Assembly: GCA_003140215.1 (NCBI GenBank)
Contig: PLJL01000001.1
Coordinates: 62,001 to 126,000 of the forward strand
Length of the DNA stretch: 64,000 nt
Reading direction: 5' to 3'
Source: Vulcanimicrobiota bacterium
GTDB lineage: Bacteria > Vulcanimicrobiota > Vulcanimicrobiia > Vulcanimicrobiales > Vulcanimicrobiaceae
Below the pieces are notes generated by a model. That model searched no databases. It saw nothing but the letters and a program-made list of their open reading frames with translations, and was not told the DNA's origin. The position numbers were made by a program, and so were the translations under genes. This document shows, one piece after another, positions 42,050 through 51,296 of the stretch (positions within the stretch are counted from its first letter, which is position 1; every line of letters starts with the position of its first letter).

Positions 42050-42783
42050 GGGATCACGGCGCCGGGCGGTCCCAGTTTCGGATAGCGGTGCCGGTGCAGC
42101 GTCGCCAATTTCTTCTCGACATCGGGGATCCCGCTCTTGCGCAGCTGGCGCGCGACCTTTGCGACGTCGAAGACGACGCGCCGCGACTGCACTTCCCAAC
42201 CGCCCGACCGTTGGGTGAGGATCGCGTAGTGCGCCAGCGGGTCGCCGTCCTTGGGCAACCCCGCCGAGGCGACGTTCACGAGCGTACGGCCGCGCCACAC
42301 GCGCACGTAGGAGAGGTGCAAGTGTCCGAACGCTACCGTGCGCTGCTGGACGTCGTTATAGAACCACTCGAGGGTGTCGTCGTAGGCGTCGGGCCAGACG
42401 TGCTCGTCGTCGCTCTTGGGGTTCGCGTGGCAGACGAGCAGACCGTCCTCGCCCTCGCCGAACGTCAGCGCGAACGGCAACGCGCCGAGCCAGCGCGTCC
42501 ACTCCTCGCCGATCTGCGAGCGCACCCACTGCACGCCTCGCGCGTCCTGCTCGTCGAGTTGCGCGACGTCGGCCTCGCCCACCATGCGATCGGTGTTACC
42601 GCGCAAGCAGCGCGCACCCACGTCGCGCAGCCGCTCGAGCACTTGTTTGGGTTTCGGACCGTCCAAACACAGATCGCCCGCGGCGACGATCGCGTCGGCG
42701 CCGCCGCGCGACGCGAGATCGTCGAGGCAGCGGCTCAGCGCATGCGCGTTCCCGTGAATGTCAGACAGAATTGCGACGCGCAG
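42046..42783 (-). CDS. Metallophosphoesterase with an apparent CTG start
   Basis: The 245-residue protein belongs to the YfcE/UPF0025-like calcineurin family: LSDIHGNAHAL with the D-x-H metal ligands, AAGDLCLDGP (GD), RGNTDRM (GNxD), VCHANPKSDD and AFGHLHLSYVR. The N-terminal family pattern MRVAILSDIHGN is found here with CTG in the Met position, three bases after the upstream stop; the next possible in-frame ATG/GTG/TTG start (TTG at 42666) would delete the D-x-H ligands. The gene is coupled to the ABC ATPase by ATGA. Its phosphoester substrate is unknown. Confidence 0.8.
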   Translation of the reverse strand: MRVAILSDIHGNAHALSRCLDDLASRGGADAIVAAGDLCLDGPKPKQVLERLRDVGARCLRGNTDRMVGEADVAQLDEQDARGVQWVRSQIGEEWTRWLGALPFALTFGEGEDGLLVCHANPKSDDEHVWPDAYDDTLEWFYNDVQQRTVAFGHLHLSYVRVWRGRTLVNVASAGLPKDGDPLAHYAILTQRSGGWEVQSRRVVFDVAKVARQLRKSGIPDVEKKLATLHRHRYPKLGPPGAVIP

Positions 42784-42786
42784 GAG

Positions 42787-43635
42787 CTAGCCCCGTTTCA
42801 CGGCGAGGGCGAGTGAAAACGGGCCGAACCCCGCTTTGCCGAACTCCCACATGTCGATCGCCTCGACGGCGATCTTGGCCTTGCGCAGGATCGCGACCGA
42901 CTCCCGGAAGCGCAGGTTCGCGATGACGAGCCGATCGCCCAGGGCGAGCACGCCGGCTGCGAACTCTTCGCCGCGCGGCACCTCAATGATGCGCAGGTCG
43001 GTGGCAGCGACCAGATCGACCCGATCGGGCGCGGCGATGAGCGTGTCCGAGGCGACCATCGAGAATACGTCACGCAGCCGCGGCACATCGCGCGCCACCG
43101 CGAGCTCGACCACCGCGAACCCCTGCTGCACCGCGATCACTTCGAGCTGTTTGCGCCCCAGCTCGTTGGAGCGCCGCCGCAGCGCCGCTCCGGCGCGCGG
43201 AACGCCGATGAAGACGCGGCCCGGCGCGACCGCCACGTCGGTGCCGTCGAGCAGCCCGGGGGCCTCGATCCGTCCCAGGATCGGGATGCCCAGCTCGGTG
43301 AGGTGCCGTTCGACCGCGACGACTTCGGCGCGGCGTTCGATCGCCGACGGCCGCGCGATCACCACACCTTGGGGCAGCACGATCGCGCAGTCCGCGATGA
43401 GCGTCTCGGTCGGCGACTCGCTCACCGGCGCCATCTCGTGGACGTGCACGCCGCGGTCGCGCAGCGTCCGCACGAAGATCCCGTGCTGCTCGAGAGCGCG
43501 GTCGGAGATCGGCGACGGCTCGCCTTTGATCGGCGGCAACCGGTCGACCGCCGCGGACGGCCGCAGCACGATCGCCGCGGCGAGGGCGCCGGCGTCGCTG
43601 GAAACGTACGGGGCGGCAAAGGACTTCACGGTCAC
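42787..43635 (-). CDS. Amidinotransferase-fold protein, DDAH-like, probable pseudoenzyme
   Basis: The 282-residue chain follows the dimethylarginine dimethylaminohydrolase (DDAH)/arginine deiminase layout: LRPSAAVDRLPP at the N-terminus, EAPGLLDGTDVAVAPGRVFIG in the place of the usual EAGD, and IEVPRGEEFAAGVLALGDRLVIANL. The catalytic residues seem absent: the HLKTG-type His site reads PRLRDVF, and the C-terminal Cys segment (normally like GGVSCMS) reads AGFGPFS. The protein may bind arginine-like ligands or have another role. It heads the coupled set with the phosphoesterase and ABC genes. Confidence 0.65.
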   Translation of the reverse strand: MTVKSFAAPYVSSDAGALAAAIVLRPSAAVDRLPPIKGEPSPISDRALEQHGIFVRTLRDRGVHVHEMAPVSESPTETLIADCAIVLPQGVVIARPSAIERRAEVVAVERHLTELGIPILGRIEAPGLLDGTDVAVAPGRVFIGVPRAGAALRRRSNELGRKQLEVIAVQQGFAVVELAVARDVPRLRDVFSMVASDTLIAAPDRVDLVAATDLRIIEVPRGEEFAAGVLALGDRLVIANLRFRESVAILRKAKIAVEAIDMWEFGKAGFGPFSLALAVKRG

Positions 43636-43761
43636 GACTTGCGCCCGTTCGCGCTTCTGGCCCCCGGTCCCTGAGCTCCGCGAAGATGAATGTGCGCGTC
43701 AGGCTAGAAGCCGCAATCCGGTTGCTTGCCCCTATTCCATATACAAGCAAGGGAGTCGCTT

Positions 43762-45957
43762 GTGACGCGCCCGACCGCTGACCAGTATCTCGAAGCGCCA
43801 ATCATTGCACCAACGGCGCCCATCGATCCCGACACGCATACGATGACGCGCCCTGTCTTTGTCGACTACGTGACAAAGTCCAAGTTCTCGCAGGAGCAAT
43901 ACGCGCTCCTCGATGACGCGATCTCAAAAAATGACGACATTTCTATCCACGGCTACTACATCGAATGGCTGCCGACGTTCCTCGCTCACTACGGCTTAAC
44001 CCTTGATCAAGCACCGCTGGTACGGCCTCCAAACGCACGCTATCGCAGTCCCAAGATGTACAATTGTTACAGGCCTGTACTGCTGTCTGTGACGAGAAAG
44101 GACGGCCGACGCGAGATCATTGCCCTAGCCTTTCCATCGCACGAGTACGTCCACCAATACGCCGAGGTGCTCGCTTCGCTCGTTGCAATCCGAAGCGACC
44201 AGCTACAGACCACGTACACAAAACAAGTGAAGCGCTACCATTATGTCGAGCTGGAAAGCACTTTGGCAGAATGGACCGGCCTCAGGAAAGGGCTGGAGGC
44301 CTTGGATGCTGATCCGTCAGTCGTCATCATGGGTGAAATCGAACTGCTCTTGGGACATCTCAAGGCTCTCGACTTCTCGCACTACTGGCCTCCGATGGCG
44401 CTCGGAATCGATGGCATCTTCGGAATGCACGTGTTGCAAGACCGGCGCGATGAACGGCGACTGTATCTGTTCGGTGCGAAGCACAACTACTGGGGTAGCG
44501 CCGCGGGACAAATCGCTGCTGCTCTCGCGCACGCTGGGGCCAAACACATCATATACGTCGGCAAGTCAGGCACGTTTATCGCAGAGGAGCGCGTCCACGG
44601 CATCTTTCTTCCCAACAACTATCTGTTGCTATCAGATGATCCACACGAAGGATGCGCTGAGCAAATCAATTCGATCTTGGCAAAGTCGCCGATTCGAGAC
44701 CTCAAAGGATTCATGACCGAGATTCGTACCGGGTGCCATCTCACGGTACCGACCGTCACCGGCGAAACCTACCGCCAACGCGAGCGATACGAGTCCTACG
44801 GCCCGACGACGATTGACAATGAGATTTCGTTTATAGCAAAAGCTGTTTCACACCTGAAAACGACGCATGGGAGAACCGTTTCCTTCACGCCGCTTCACTT
44901 CATTACCGACTACCTCTACGAGGTGAGCGAATCCAAAGGGGACTCTGCAGGAAACCTCGCGACAAAATCTGAGAACTACTATCACATAAAACGCGAACGC
45001 TTCTTGCAGATCGCCCGAATCATCAGCACCTATGGCGCACTGGTCGATATGACCCTGATCGACCATCCGGAGAGCGGTCGGCACTGGCAATACACAATCA
45101 CGGATATCGTTCGGCGCTGGCTGGAGTGCAAGACCCTCCTCGCATCCGAGAAACCGATGGCTTTTGCTCGCGAAGGACTTACGCGGTTCTTGCTGCGCGC
45201 GCGATATGCGGCGTACTACAATGGCGACGTCACCTGGCTATCAACCATGGAGCGCATTTGTGACTCCGTATCGCGTTGGCAACCGTCCTTGAAATCGCTT
45301 TCCGAAGGGTTCAGCATCATAAAGGAGCTCAACGAGCTTGCGGTACGACGTCGGACGCTTAGCGAGAACGAGACGCGAAAGTTGAATGGCCTTGCCAAAC
45401 GAGCGGGGGCCCTAGCGGCCGCCCTCGGCGATCCGTACGAGCGCTATGTCATGACGGTGACGCGAGTGCAAGCCCTCCTCAGGTATTGCACCAATGTCGA
45501 TCAAGCTTCGCGACAGCTCGCCATCGGCGAGCTTGAGTTGGCATTGGCAGAAGCGGAAAGCCATTTGGCGGAATCGATGCTCTTGGAATCCGATGTTGTA
45601 TTTGAGAGGCTGCATCTACAGCGTCTATCTGCGTTGGTTGCCCTCGCTTGCGACCGAAAGGCCGAAAGCATCGAGAAGCTGCAGCAGGTCGTAACAGGAT
45701 GGGGTGAGCTTCTCGAAAGTACCGACTGGGGTGAGCATGAATGGATCATGTACGCGGAGATTGCGCTAACGAAGGCGGAGATGCTGAGTTTCGGCTATAG
45801 GCCGCCAAGCACCGGATGGCTTCGCGATCTCCGCACCGCAAGAGAGCTCGTGACGGCGCGCTTCGACATCCTCGATCGGCTCCGAGTTGCGCTCACGCGA
45901 GGCGATAACAAGGCCGACGATGGCGGCACGACGCCACGTGCCGACGGATTGACCTAG
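43762..45957 (+). CDS. Large orphan protein with nucleoside-phosphorylase-like core
   Basis: The 731-residue protein is not recognised as a whole. A strong AAGGGAG site seven bases before the GTG at 43762 fixes the start. Residues about 215-395 resemble the purine nucleoside phosphorylase fold: LFGAKHNYWGSAAGQIAAALAHAG then HIIYVGKSGTFI (quoted in parts), ET..YESYGPTTIDNEISFIAKAV with the Glu-containing DNE site, and FTPLHFITDYLYE. The C-terminal 300 residues are helical and TPR-like (LAIGELELALAEAESHLAES). Codon use is AT-richer than the neighbours. The PNP fold occurs in immune sensors and other defence proteins, so a defence role is possible but unproven. Confidence 0.55.
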   Translation: MTRPTADQYLEAPIIAPTAPIDPDTHTMTRPVFVDYVTKSKFSQEQYALLDDAISKNDDISIHGYYIEWLPTFLAHYGLTLDQAPLVRPPNARYRSPKMYNCYRPVLLSVTRKDGRREIIALAFPSHEYVHQYAEVLASLVAIRSDQLQTTYTKQVKRYHYVELESTLAEWTGLRKGLEALDADPSVVIMGEIELLLGHLKALDFSHYWPPMALGIDGIFGMHVLQDRRDERRLYLFGAKHNYWGSAAGQIAAALAHAGAKHIIYVGKSGTFIAEERVHGIFLPNNYLLLSDDPHEGCAEQINSILAKSPIRDLKGFMTEIRTGCHLTVPTVTGETYRQRERYESYGPTTIDNEISFIAKAVSHLKTTHGRTVSFTPLHFITDYLYEVSESKGDSAGNLATKSENYYHIKRERFLQIARIISTYGALVDMTLIDHPESGRHWQYTITDIVRRWLECKTLLASEKPMAFAREGLTRFLLRARYAAYYNGDVTWLSTMERICDSVSRWQPSLKSLSEGFSIIKELNELAVRRRTLSENETRKLNGLAKRAGALAAALGDPYERYVMTVTRVQALLRYCTNVDQASRQLAIGELELALAEAESHLAESMLLESDVVFERLHLQRLSALVALACDRKAESIEKLQQVVTGWGELLESTDWGEHEWIMYAEIALTKAEMLSFGYRPPSTGWLRDLRTARELVTARFDILDRLRVALTRGDNKADDGGTTPRADGLT

Positions 45958-46370
45958 GTCTTCGGCGATAGCGCGAAGCGACCGGGGCCGCCGATCGCGA
46001 GCGCGAGACCGATGCCGACGGCTAAGATGAAGAATTCGATGCCCTCGCCGCGTTGGTTGCCGGCGAAGTTCATGAAGAAGCCGTTCTTTGCGTGCACGAG
46101 TATCGCGGCGACCGCCATATCGATCGCCAGCCCCAAAGCCGCTAGCCGCGTGAGCACGCCGAGCACGAGCGCGATCGGGGCCAAGAACTCGACCGCGATC
46201 ACCACGTAGACCAGCGCGACCGGGACCCCGGCACCAGCGTTCATCCCCGTCACGGTCGCGCCGATCCCGCCGCCGCCGAAGAGGCCGAGCACTTTCTGCG
46301 CGCCGTGAGGCCAGATGACGATCGCCAGCGCCAGGCGCAGGGTCAGTTGCGCAACGTCGGCGGATCGCAT
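45954..46370 (-). CDS. DoxX family membrane protein
   Basis: The 138-residue protein has four hydrophobic segments and the DoxX pattern: LRLALAIVIWPHGAQKVLGLFGG at the N-terminus, VALVYVVIAVEFLAPIALVLGV, and AKNGFFMNFAGNQRGEGIEFFIL (quoted in parts: HGAQKVLGLFGG, FMNFAGNQRGEGIE). DoxX proteins are linked to thiosulfate:quinone oxidoreductase, detoxification or redox; the role is uncertain here. Its stop overlaps the stop of the orphan protein gene on the other strand. A YncE/phosphatase gene lies downstream in the same direction. Confidence 0.85.
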   Translation of the reverse strand: MRSADVAQLTLRLALAIVIWPHGAQKVLGLFGGGGIGATVTGMNAGAGVPVALVYVVIAVEFLAPIALVLGVLTRLAALGLAIDMAVAAILVHAKNGFFMNFAGNQRGEGIEFFILAVGIGLALAIGGPGRFALSPKT

Positions 46371-46379
46371 GGGTGACCC

Positions 46380-49151
46380 TTACCCGGCAGGGTCGAGTAC
46401 CGCCAGGGCCCGCGCGTAGAGGGCGGCCTGCATTCGCCCGTACACTGACGGGTCCATCGCGTAGCGTCGCCCGGCCAGCTTGTCGGCTTGGCGCGAGAGG
46501 TCGACGATGCGCGCGCCGCGCGCGGTGTCGGCGTCGGGCCGGCTCTGGTCGGTGCGAGCCAGGAGCGCCGCGATGCGGTTGCCCTCCGCGCTGGCGGTCT
46601 GCGCCGGCACGGCGATCGCGTCGTACGGTGCGGCATCGCCGCCCGTCGCCGTGAAGAAGTCGCTCATGTCGGTCGCGAGCAGATCGCCCAGCGAGAGCGT
46701 GCCCAGCCCGAGCAGCTGTTCCGACGTCTTGAGCACGCTTACCGTCGACTGGTGGTGCATCCCGACGTAGTGCCGCTTCGCGAACGGGCCGGCGACGATC
46801 GCGTAGGTGCGGTACTCGTCGACGTGGTCGCGCGATGACTGCGCGTCGTCGGGCGTGACGAACAGCGCGGTCTGATTCCACGACGGCAAGTGCGACAGAT
46901 ACTGCACGATCAGCCCGAGCGCACGGTCGCCGTCGGCGACCTCCTCAGGGATCGGCGGGATGCCGGGGCCGACGCCGGTGTGATCGGCGGGCAGCCAGAT
47001 GTAGGTGTAGCGCGGCTGCCGCCCTTGCCGCACCATCGCACCGTAGTCGCGGATGAACTCCTTGGCGCGCCGCTCGTCGCGGATGCGCAAGTTCCAGCCC
47101 GGAAAGTTGAGGTCGACGTGGCCGTCGAGGACCGACGGCGCCGGAACGTTGAGGCTGTAGAGTCCGCCCAGGCCCTGCGTCGGCGCGTCCTTGTCGTCGA
47201 TCCCGGCATACTGCGGATCGTCGATCTTGGGATCTTTGGCGAGGCCTTCGTCGTAGCCGCTCAGCCGGATCATGTCGCCGTAGTCGCGGAACGGCAGCCG
47301 GTGGCGTGCCAGCGCGTTGAAGATATAGCCGAGCCGTGGGTAGTCCTCGGGTTCTTCGTTCTTGTTGACCAGCGGCGCGCGACCGCCTTTGGCAAACATG
47401 GTGCGCTCCGTGTAGAGCGTGCTCATACCGCCCGCGAAGAACTGGTGCCCCGCGTCGGACTCCTCGGCGTCGGCGAAGAAATTCACAGCGAGCCCGTAGC
47501 GCCGTGCCAGCGCGTGCAGATTCGGCGTCACGCTCGACCCGAACGACACCAGCGACGGATCGCCGTAGGGCGCACCGATGTCGCCCAGCATCGCGTCGAA
47601 GGTCTTGTTCTCTTCCAAGATCACGACGACGTGCGTGATCCCTTTCGGATAACGCACCGGGCTGGTCACCACGCGCCGCGTGTTTGCCAACGTGTGCATC
47701 GTCGACGACTTGAGCTGGACCGTCGACAGGTCGATCTTTTGCAGGGTCGACCAAACCGCGTTGGAATCGGCCTGGGTCGCATAGTCTCCCGTGAAGCCGG
47801 CGTCGTGCCCGAAACCCTTCGTGTTCACGACGTACAGGGTGCGCCCGTCGTTCGCGAGCGCGAGCGCCGTCGGGTACCAGCCGGTCGGGATGAGCCCGAG
47901 GCGGTGCAGGTGAATCGGGTCGCGCGCATCGATGACCGCGACGGCGTTGAGCCCGGCCAACGCAACGTACAGGCGCGCGCCGTCGGCGGAGAGCGCGAGC
48001 GCGGAGGGTTGCGTTCCGTACGGGCCCTTGTCGAACAGGCGCAGCTCGGTGCCGCCGACGGCGCGCGGCGTGCCGCCCAGCGCGACGGTTGCGACGCGGT
48101 CGACGTTGGTCATCGCGACGAACGCGTACGCGCTGTCGCGGGTGGTGGCGACCGCAGTCGGATGCGCGCCGCCGACGGTGCGCATCCCGTCAGGTGCGGG
48201 GTCCAGCGCGAGCGCCGCCGCGGCGAACGGCGGCGCGTCTTGGGGTAACGCCGAGAGATCGCCGCCGGCCGCAAGCGGCACGAACGATAGCGCCGAGGCG
48301 TGCGATGGATCGGACGCGGGGCTGGTAAAGGGCGGCGCGGCCGCCGGCTGCGCCAGGTTGCCGTACCGCATCAGCCCCTCGTCGGTGACGACGAGCCGGT
48401 TACCGGCCAGGGCGGCGCCGAACGGGAAGAAGCCGACTTGGGCGCTCGGACCGCTCAGCGTGCGCGTCGCGGTGTCGATCGCCGACACCGTTCCGGCCGC
48501 TTCGTTCACGACGTAGGCGCGGCGCTTGTCCGGTGAGAGCAGGATCGTTCCGGGATAGCTGTGACCGCGGTCGGCAAAAGCCGGATCGGTCGGGCCGGGC
48601 ACCGTGATGACGTGCGTCGCGTCGGCGGCGAGGTGTCCGTTCGCGTCGAGCGTGAACGCGTAGACGACGTTGACCGGGCCGCCTGCCGCCAGCACCAGCG
48701 TGCGCCGGGGATCGGCCGGATCGGCGAGCGCCACCAGGCCGACCCAAAACTTTTCGCCGGTGGCTTGATAGCGGTCGACCACGCGCATCGACGCCACATC
48801 GACGACGGCGAGCCCGAAGCCCCCGGTCGCGTTCGGGTCGACCAGCGAGTGCACTTTGGCTTCCCGCTCGTCGTCGTCGGAGACGACGGCGAAGCGTCCG
48901 TCCGGGCTCAGCGCGACGCCCAGCGCGTTCATCCCGGTGACGACGCTCTCGCCCAACGGCGTGACGAGCCGGCCCGACGGCAGCACCGCTTCGTAGACCG
49001 CCCCGCGGAAATGCCCGGCCGGGATGTTGCCACCCGGCGCCGCGTAGGTCACCGTTGCCGTATGCTTGGCGGGGCGTGGGTGCGCCGCCAGCGCAGCGTG
49101 CGGGACGGCGGCGAGCAAGACGAGGGCGGCCGCGAGGCGGAAGTGCTGCAT
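46380..49151 (-). CDS. YncE-like beta-propeller / alkaline phosphatase-like fusion
   Basis: The exported protein of about 923 residues has a signal peptide (FRLAAALVLLAAVPHAALA), then a seven-bladed YVTN/YncE propeller to about residue 460 (blades such as RAYVVNEAAGTVSAIDTATR and VYVALAGLNAVAVIDARD) and a C-terminal phosphoesterase from about residue 490 (VVVILEENKTFDAMLGDIGAP, DAEESDAGHQFFAGG, TYIWLPADHTG). This fits bifunctional YncE/alkaline phosphatase-family proteins. ATG at 49151, with AGGAG three bases before it, is chosen; ATG at 49166 follows the MocR stop. The phosphorylated substrate is unknown. Confidence 0.85.
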   Translation of the reverse strand: MQHFRLAAALVLLAAVPHAALAAHPRPAKHTATVTYAAPGGNIPAGHFRGAVYEAVLPSGRLVTPLGESVVTGMNALGVALSPDGRFAVVSDDDEREAKVHSLVDPNATGGFGLAVVDVASMRVVDRYQATGEKFWVGLVALADPADPRRTLVLAAGGPVNVVYAFTLDANGHLAADATHVITVPGPTDPAFADRGHSYPGTILLSPDKRRAYVVNEAAGTVSAIDTATRTLSGPSAQVGFFPFGAALAGNRLVVTDEGLMRYGNLAQPAAAPPFTSPASDPSHASALSFVPLAAGGDLSALPQDAPPFAAAALALDPAPDGMRTVGGAHPTAVATTRDSAYAFVAMTNVDRVATVALGGTPRAVGGTELRLFDKGPYGTQPSALALSADGARLYVALAGLNAVAVIDARDPIHLHRLGLIPTGWYPTALALANDGRTLYVVNTKGFGHDAGFTGDYATQADSNAVWSTLQKIDLSTVQLKSSTMHTLANTRRVVTSPVRYPKGITHVVVILEENKTFDAMLGDIGAPYGDPSLVSFGSSVTPNLHALARRYGLAVNFFADAEESDAGHQFFAGGMSTLYTERTMFAKGGRAPLVNKNEEPEDYPRLGYIFNALARHRLPFRDYGDMIRLSGYDEGLAKDPKIDDPQYAGIDDKDAPTQGLGGLYSLNVPAPSVLDGHVDLNFPGWNLRIRDERRAKEFIRDYGAMVRQGRQPRYTYIWLPADHTGVGPGIPPIPEEVADGDRALGLIVQYLSHLPSWNQTALFVTPDDAQSSRDHVDEYRTYAIVAGPFAKRHYVGMHHQSTVSVLKTSEQLLGLGTLSLGDLLATDMSDFFTATGGDAAPYDAIAVPAQTASAEGNRIAALLARTDQSRPDADTARGARIVDLSRQADKLAGRRYAMDPSVYGRMQAALYARALAVLDPAG

Positions 49152-49166
49152 GGTCTCCTCGCGCAT

Positions 49167-50600
49167 TTAGCGCAGTGCCTTGGCGAGACGCTCGACCGAG
49201 CGTAACAACGCCTCATCGTCGAGATCGCCGAACGAGAGTCGCAGGGCCGGCGGGCCGCTGCGGGTCGGATAGAACGGATCGGCGGGCATCACCAGGACAC
49301 CTTCGCGCGCGCACTGGTCGAACGCCGCCTGGGTTGAGAGACGAGGCGGGAGGCGCAGCCAGACGTTCGTTCCGGCCTGCGGCGGACGCACGTCGGCCCA
49401 GGGGAGCGCGCGGGCCAGCGCGTCGACGAACAGGTCGCGCCGCCGGCGGTACAGCGCCCGCGCCGCCTTGAGGTGGCGCGGATACGCGGGCGTGCGCATG
49501 AAACGCCACAGCGCACGCTGCGTGAGCGTCGAGGTGAACGAGTCGGTGCGCACCTTGGCGGCCTCGATCGAGTCGCGCATCGCGCCTTTGACGCGCAGAT
49601 AGCCGATCCGCAGCGCCGGAAAGATCGACTTCGAGAGCGACTCCATCATCACGACGCGGCCGTCGGTGTCGTACGCGGCGAGCGGCGGCGGCGCCAACTC
49701 CTCGTAGGCCAAGGTCCAGCCGGTCTGGTCCTCGAGCACCACGACGTCGTAGCGGCGCGCGAGCTCGACGATCGCCTTACCGCGCCGCGCCGGCAGCACG
49801 ACGCCGGTGGGGTTCTCGGCGATCGGGCAGATCGAGAACAAGCGCGGCCGGTACTCGGCGAAAACGCGCTCGACGTCGTCGATCCGCACGCCGTCGGCGT
49901 CGCTGCGCACTTCCACGTAGCTGGCGCCGCGCGCGTCGAACACGCCCAGCGTCCCCGGGTAGGTCGGCGATTCCGAGGCGACCACGGCGCGGTCGGAGAG
50001 CAACACCGAGGCGATGAGGTCGGCGGCCTGCTGCGCTCCGGAGGTCACGATGATCTCCGCAGCGGTCGCATCGCAGCCGCGCGCGCGCAAGCCGTCGGCC
50101 AGCGTCGCGCACAGGTCCGGATCGCCGGTGTTGGCGCGGTACTGCATCACCTCGGGCGGGTCGTCGGCGAACGTGCGCTGCATCGCGCGGCCGAACTCCG
50201 CCATCGGGAAGGTTTCGGGAGCGGGGTTCGCCCGCGCGAGCGAGATGACGCCCGGCGCCGTCGCTTGCGCGAGCCGGTCCATCACCCCCTCCATGCGCTC
50301 GCCGCGCGAGAGCAGTGAGGGCTCCCAGGTGCGTGCGAAGGGTGCATCCGCGGGCGCGGACTGGGGCGCTACGAACGTCCCGCGCCCCACCCGCGAGACC
50401 AGGCGTCCGCGCGCCGCGAGCGACTCATAGGCCTGCGAGACGGTTACCAGCGCGACGTCGAGCTCTCCGGCGAGGGAACGAATCGGCGGCAGCCGCTCCT
50501 CGGGCGCGAGCTCGCCGCGTTCGATCGCCGATGCCAACGAATCCGCGATCTGCACGTACAACGGTCGCGGATCGCGCTTGTCGAGCGTTATGGCAAGCAT
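49167..50600 (-). CDS. MocR/PdxR-type GntR-aminotransferase regulator
   Basis: The 477-residue protein starts with a GntR winged helix (RPLYVQIADSLASAIERGEL then LAGELDVALVTVSQAYESLA) and continues with a fold-I aminotransferase domain from about residue 110. The PLP lysine is in ESLSKSIFPALRIGYLRV, with DQTGWTLAYEE and TSGAQQAADLIASVLLS as further cofactor contacts. MocR proteins control PLP, GABA or amino-acid genes with PLP as effector. No PLP genes are next to it, so the target is unknown. Its stop directly precedes the YncE/phosphatase gene. Confidence 0.88.
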   Translation of the reverse strand: MLAITLDKRDPRPLYVQIADSLASAIERGELAPEERLPPIRSLAGELDVALVTVSQAYESLAARGRLVSRVGRGTFVAPQSAPADAPFARTWEPSLLSRGERMEGVMDRLAQATAPGVISLARANPAPETFPMAEFGRAMQRTFADDPPEVMQYRANTGDPDLCATLADGLRARGCDATAAEIIVTSGAQQAADLIASVLLSDRAVVASESPTYPGTLGVFDARGASYVEVRSDADGVRIDDVERVFAEYRPRLFSICPIAENPTGVVLPARRGKAIVELARRYDVVVLEDQTGWTLAYEELAPPPLAAYDTDGRVVMMESLSKSIFPALRIGYLRVKGAMRDSIEAAKVRTDSFTSTLTQRALWRFMRTPAYPRHLKAARALYRRRRDLFVDALARALPWADVRPPQAGTNVWLRLPPRLSTQAAFDQCAREGVLVMPADPFYPTRSGPPALRLSFGDLDDEALLRSVERLAKALR

Positions 50601-50612
50601 GACCGCGAACGA

Positions 50613-51296
50613 CTAACGTTCGTCTAGGCGATAGCCGATGCCGCGGACGCTGCTGATCGCCAGCGTTGCGCCGACTTCGTTGAGCTTCTTGCGCAGCGCC
50701 GCGACGTGGACATCGACGACGCGGGTCGGGACGCCCGAGACGTCGTTCCACACCCGTTCGAGGATCTGCGCGCGCGTCAGCAGCTTGCCGACGTTTTCGG
50801 CCAGGTACCACAGCAGCCGAAACTCGAGCGCGGTGAGCGTGACGCTCTTTCCGCCGTTCTCGAGGGTGTGGAAGTCGCGCACCAGCGTCGCGCCGCCGAC
50901 GGCCAGGCGGCCCTCTTGATCGGTCTTGCGCGAACGCTCGCGCCGGCGCAAAAAGGATTGCACGCGCGCGACGAGCTCGTTGCCCGAAAACGGTTTGCGG
51001 ATGTAGTCGTCGGCGCCCAGGCCCAGGCCCTTGAGCACGTCGTTCTCGCTGGAATGGGCGCTGACCATCAAGATGAAGGCGTCGGACGAGTTCGCCAGCG
51101 AGGTGCACACGTCGAGTCCCGAGATGTCGGGCAGCTCGACGTCGAGCAGCACGATCGCGGGCTTGAACACGGGCTCCGCTTCGAGCCCGGCCGACCCGGT
51201 GTTCGCGATGCGGACTTCGTAGCCGCTGCGCTCCAGGATCATCTTCTCGAACGTCGCCACCTCGGGGTCGTCCTCGATGATGAGAATCCGGTCCAT
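50613..51296 (-). CDS. OmpR-family response regulator
   Basis: The 227-residue protein has a receiver domain (ILIIEDDPEVATF with the acidic pair, LLDVELPDISGLDV with the phospho-acceptor Asp, ADDYIRKPFSGNELVARV with the Lys) and a winged-helix DNA-binding domain (LTALEFRLLWYLAEN, GVPTRVVDVHVAALRKKL and ISSVRGIGYRLDE). No histidine kinase gene is near. The ATG overlaps the malic enzyme stop by four bases (ATGA), which is an unusual translational link. It may control carbon metabolism, but that is a guess. Confidence 0.9.
   Translation of the reverse strand: MDRILIIEDDPEVATFEKMILERSGYEVRIANTGSAGLEAEPVFKPAIVLLDVELPDISGLDVCTSLANSSDAFILMVSAHSSENDVLKGLGLGADDYIRKPFSGNELVARVQSFLRRRERSRKTDQEGRLAVGGATLVRDFHTLENGGKSVTLTALEFRLLWYLAENVGKLLTRAQILERVWNDVSGVPTRVVDVHVAALRKKLNEVGATLAISSVRGIGYRLDER

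Noticed and set aside
43636-43761. A sigma-70-like promoter before the orphan phosphorylase-like gene
   Set aside because: A TATACA near 43740 has no properly spaced -35 and would leave almost no leader; not supported.
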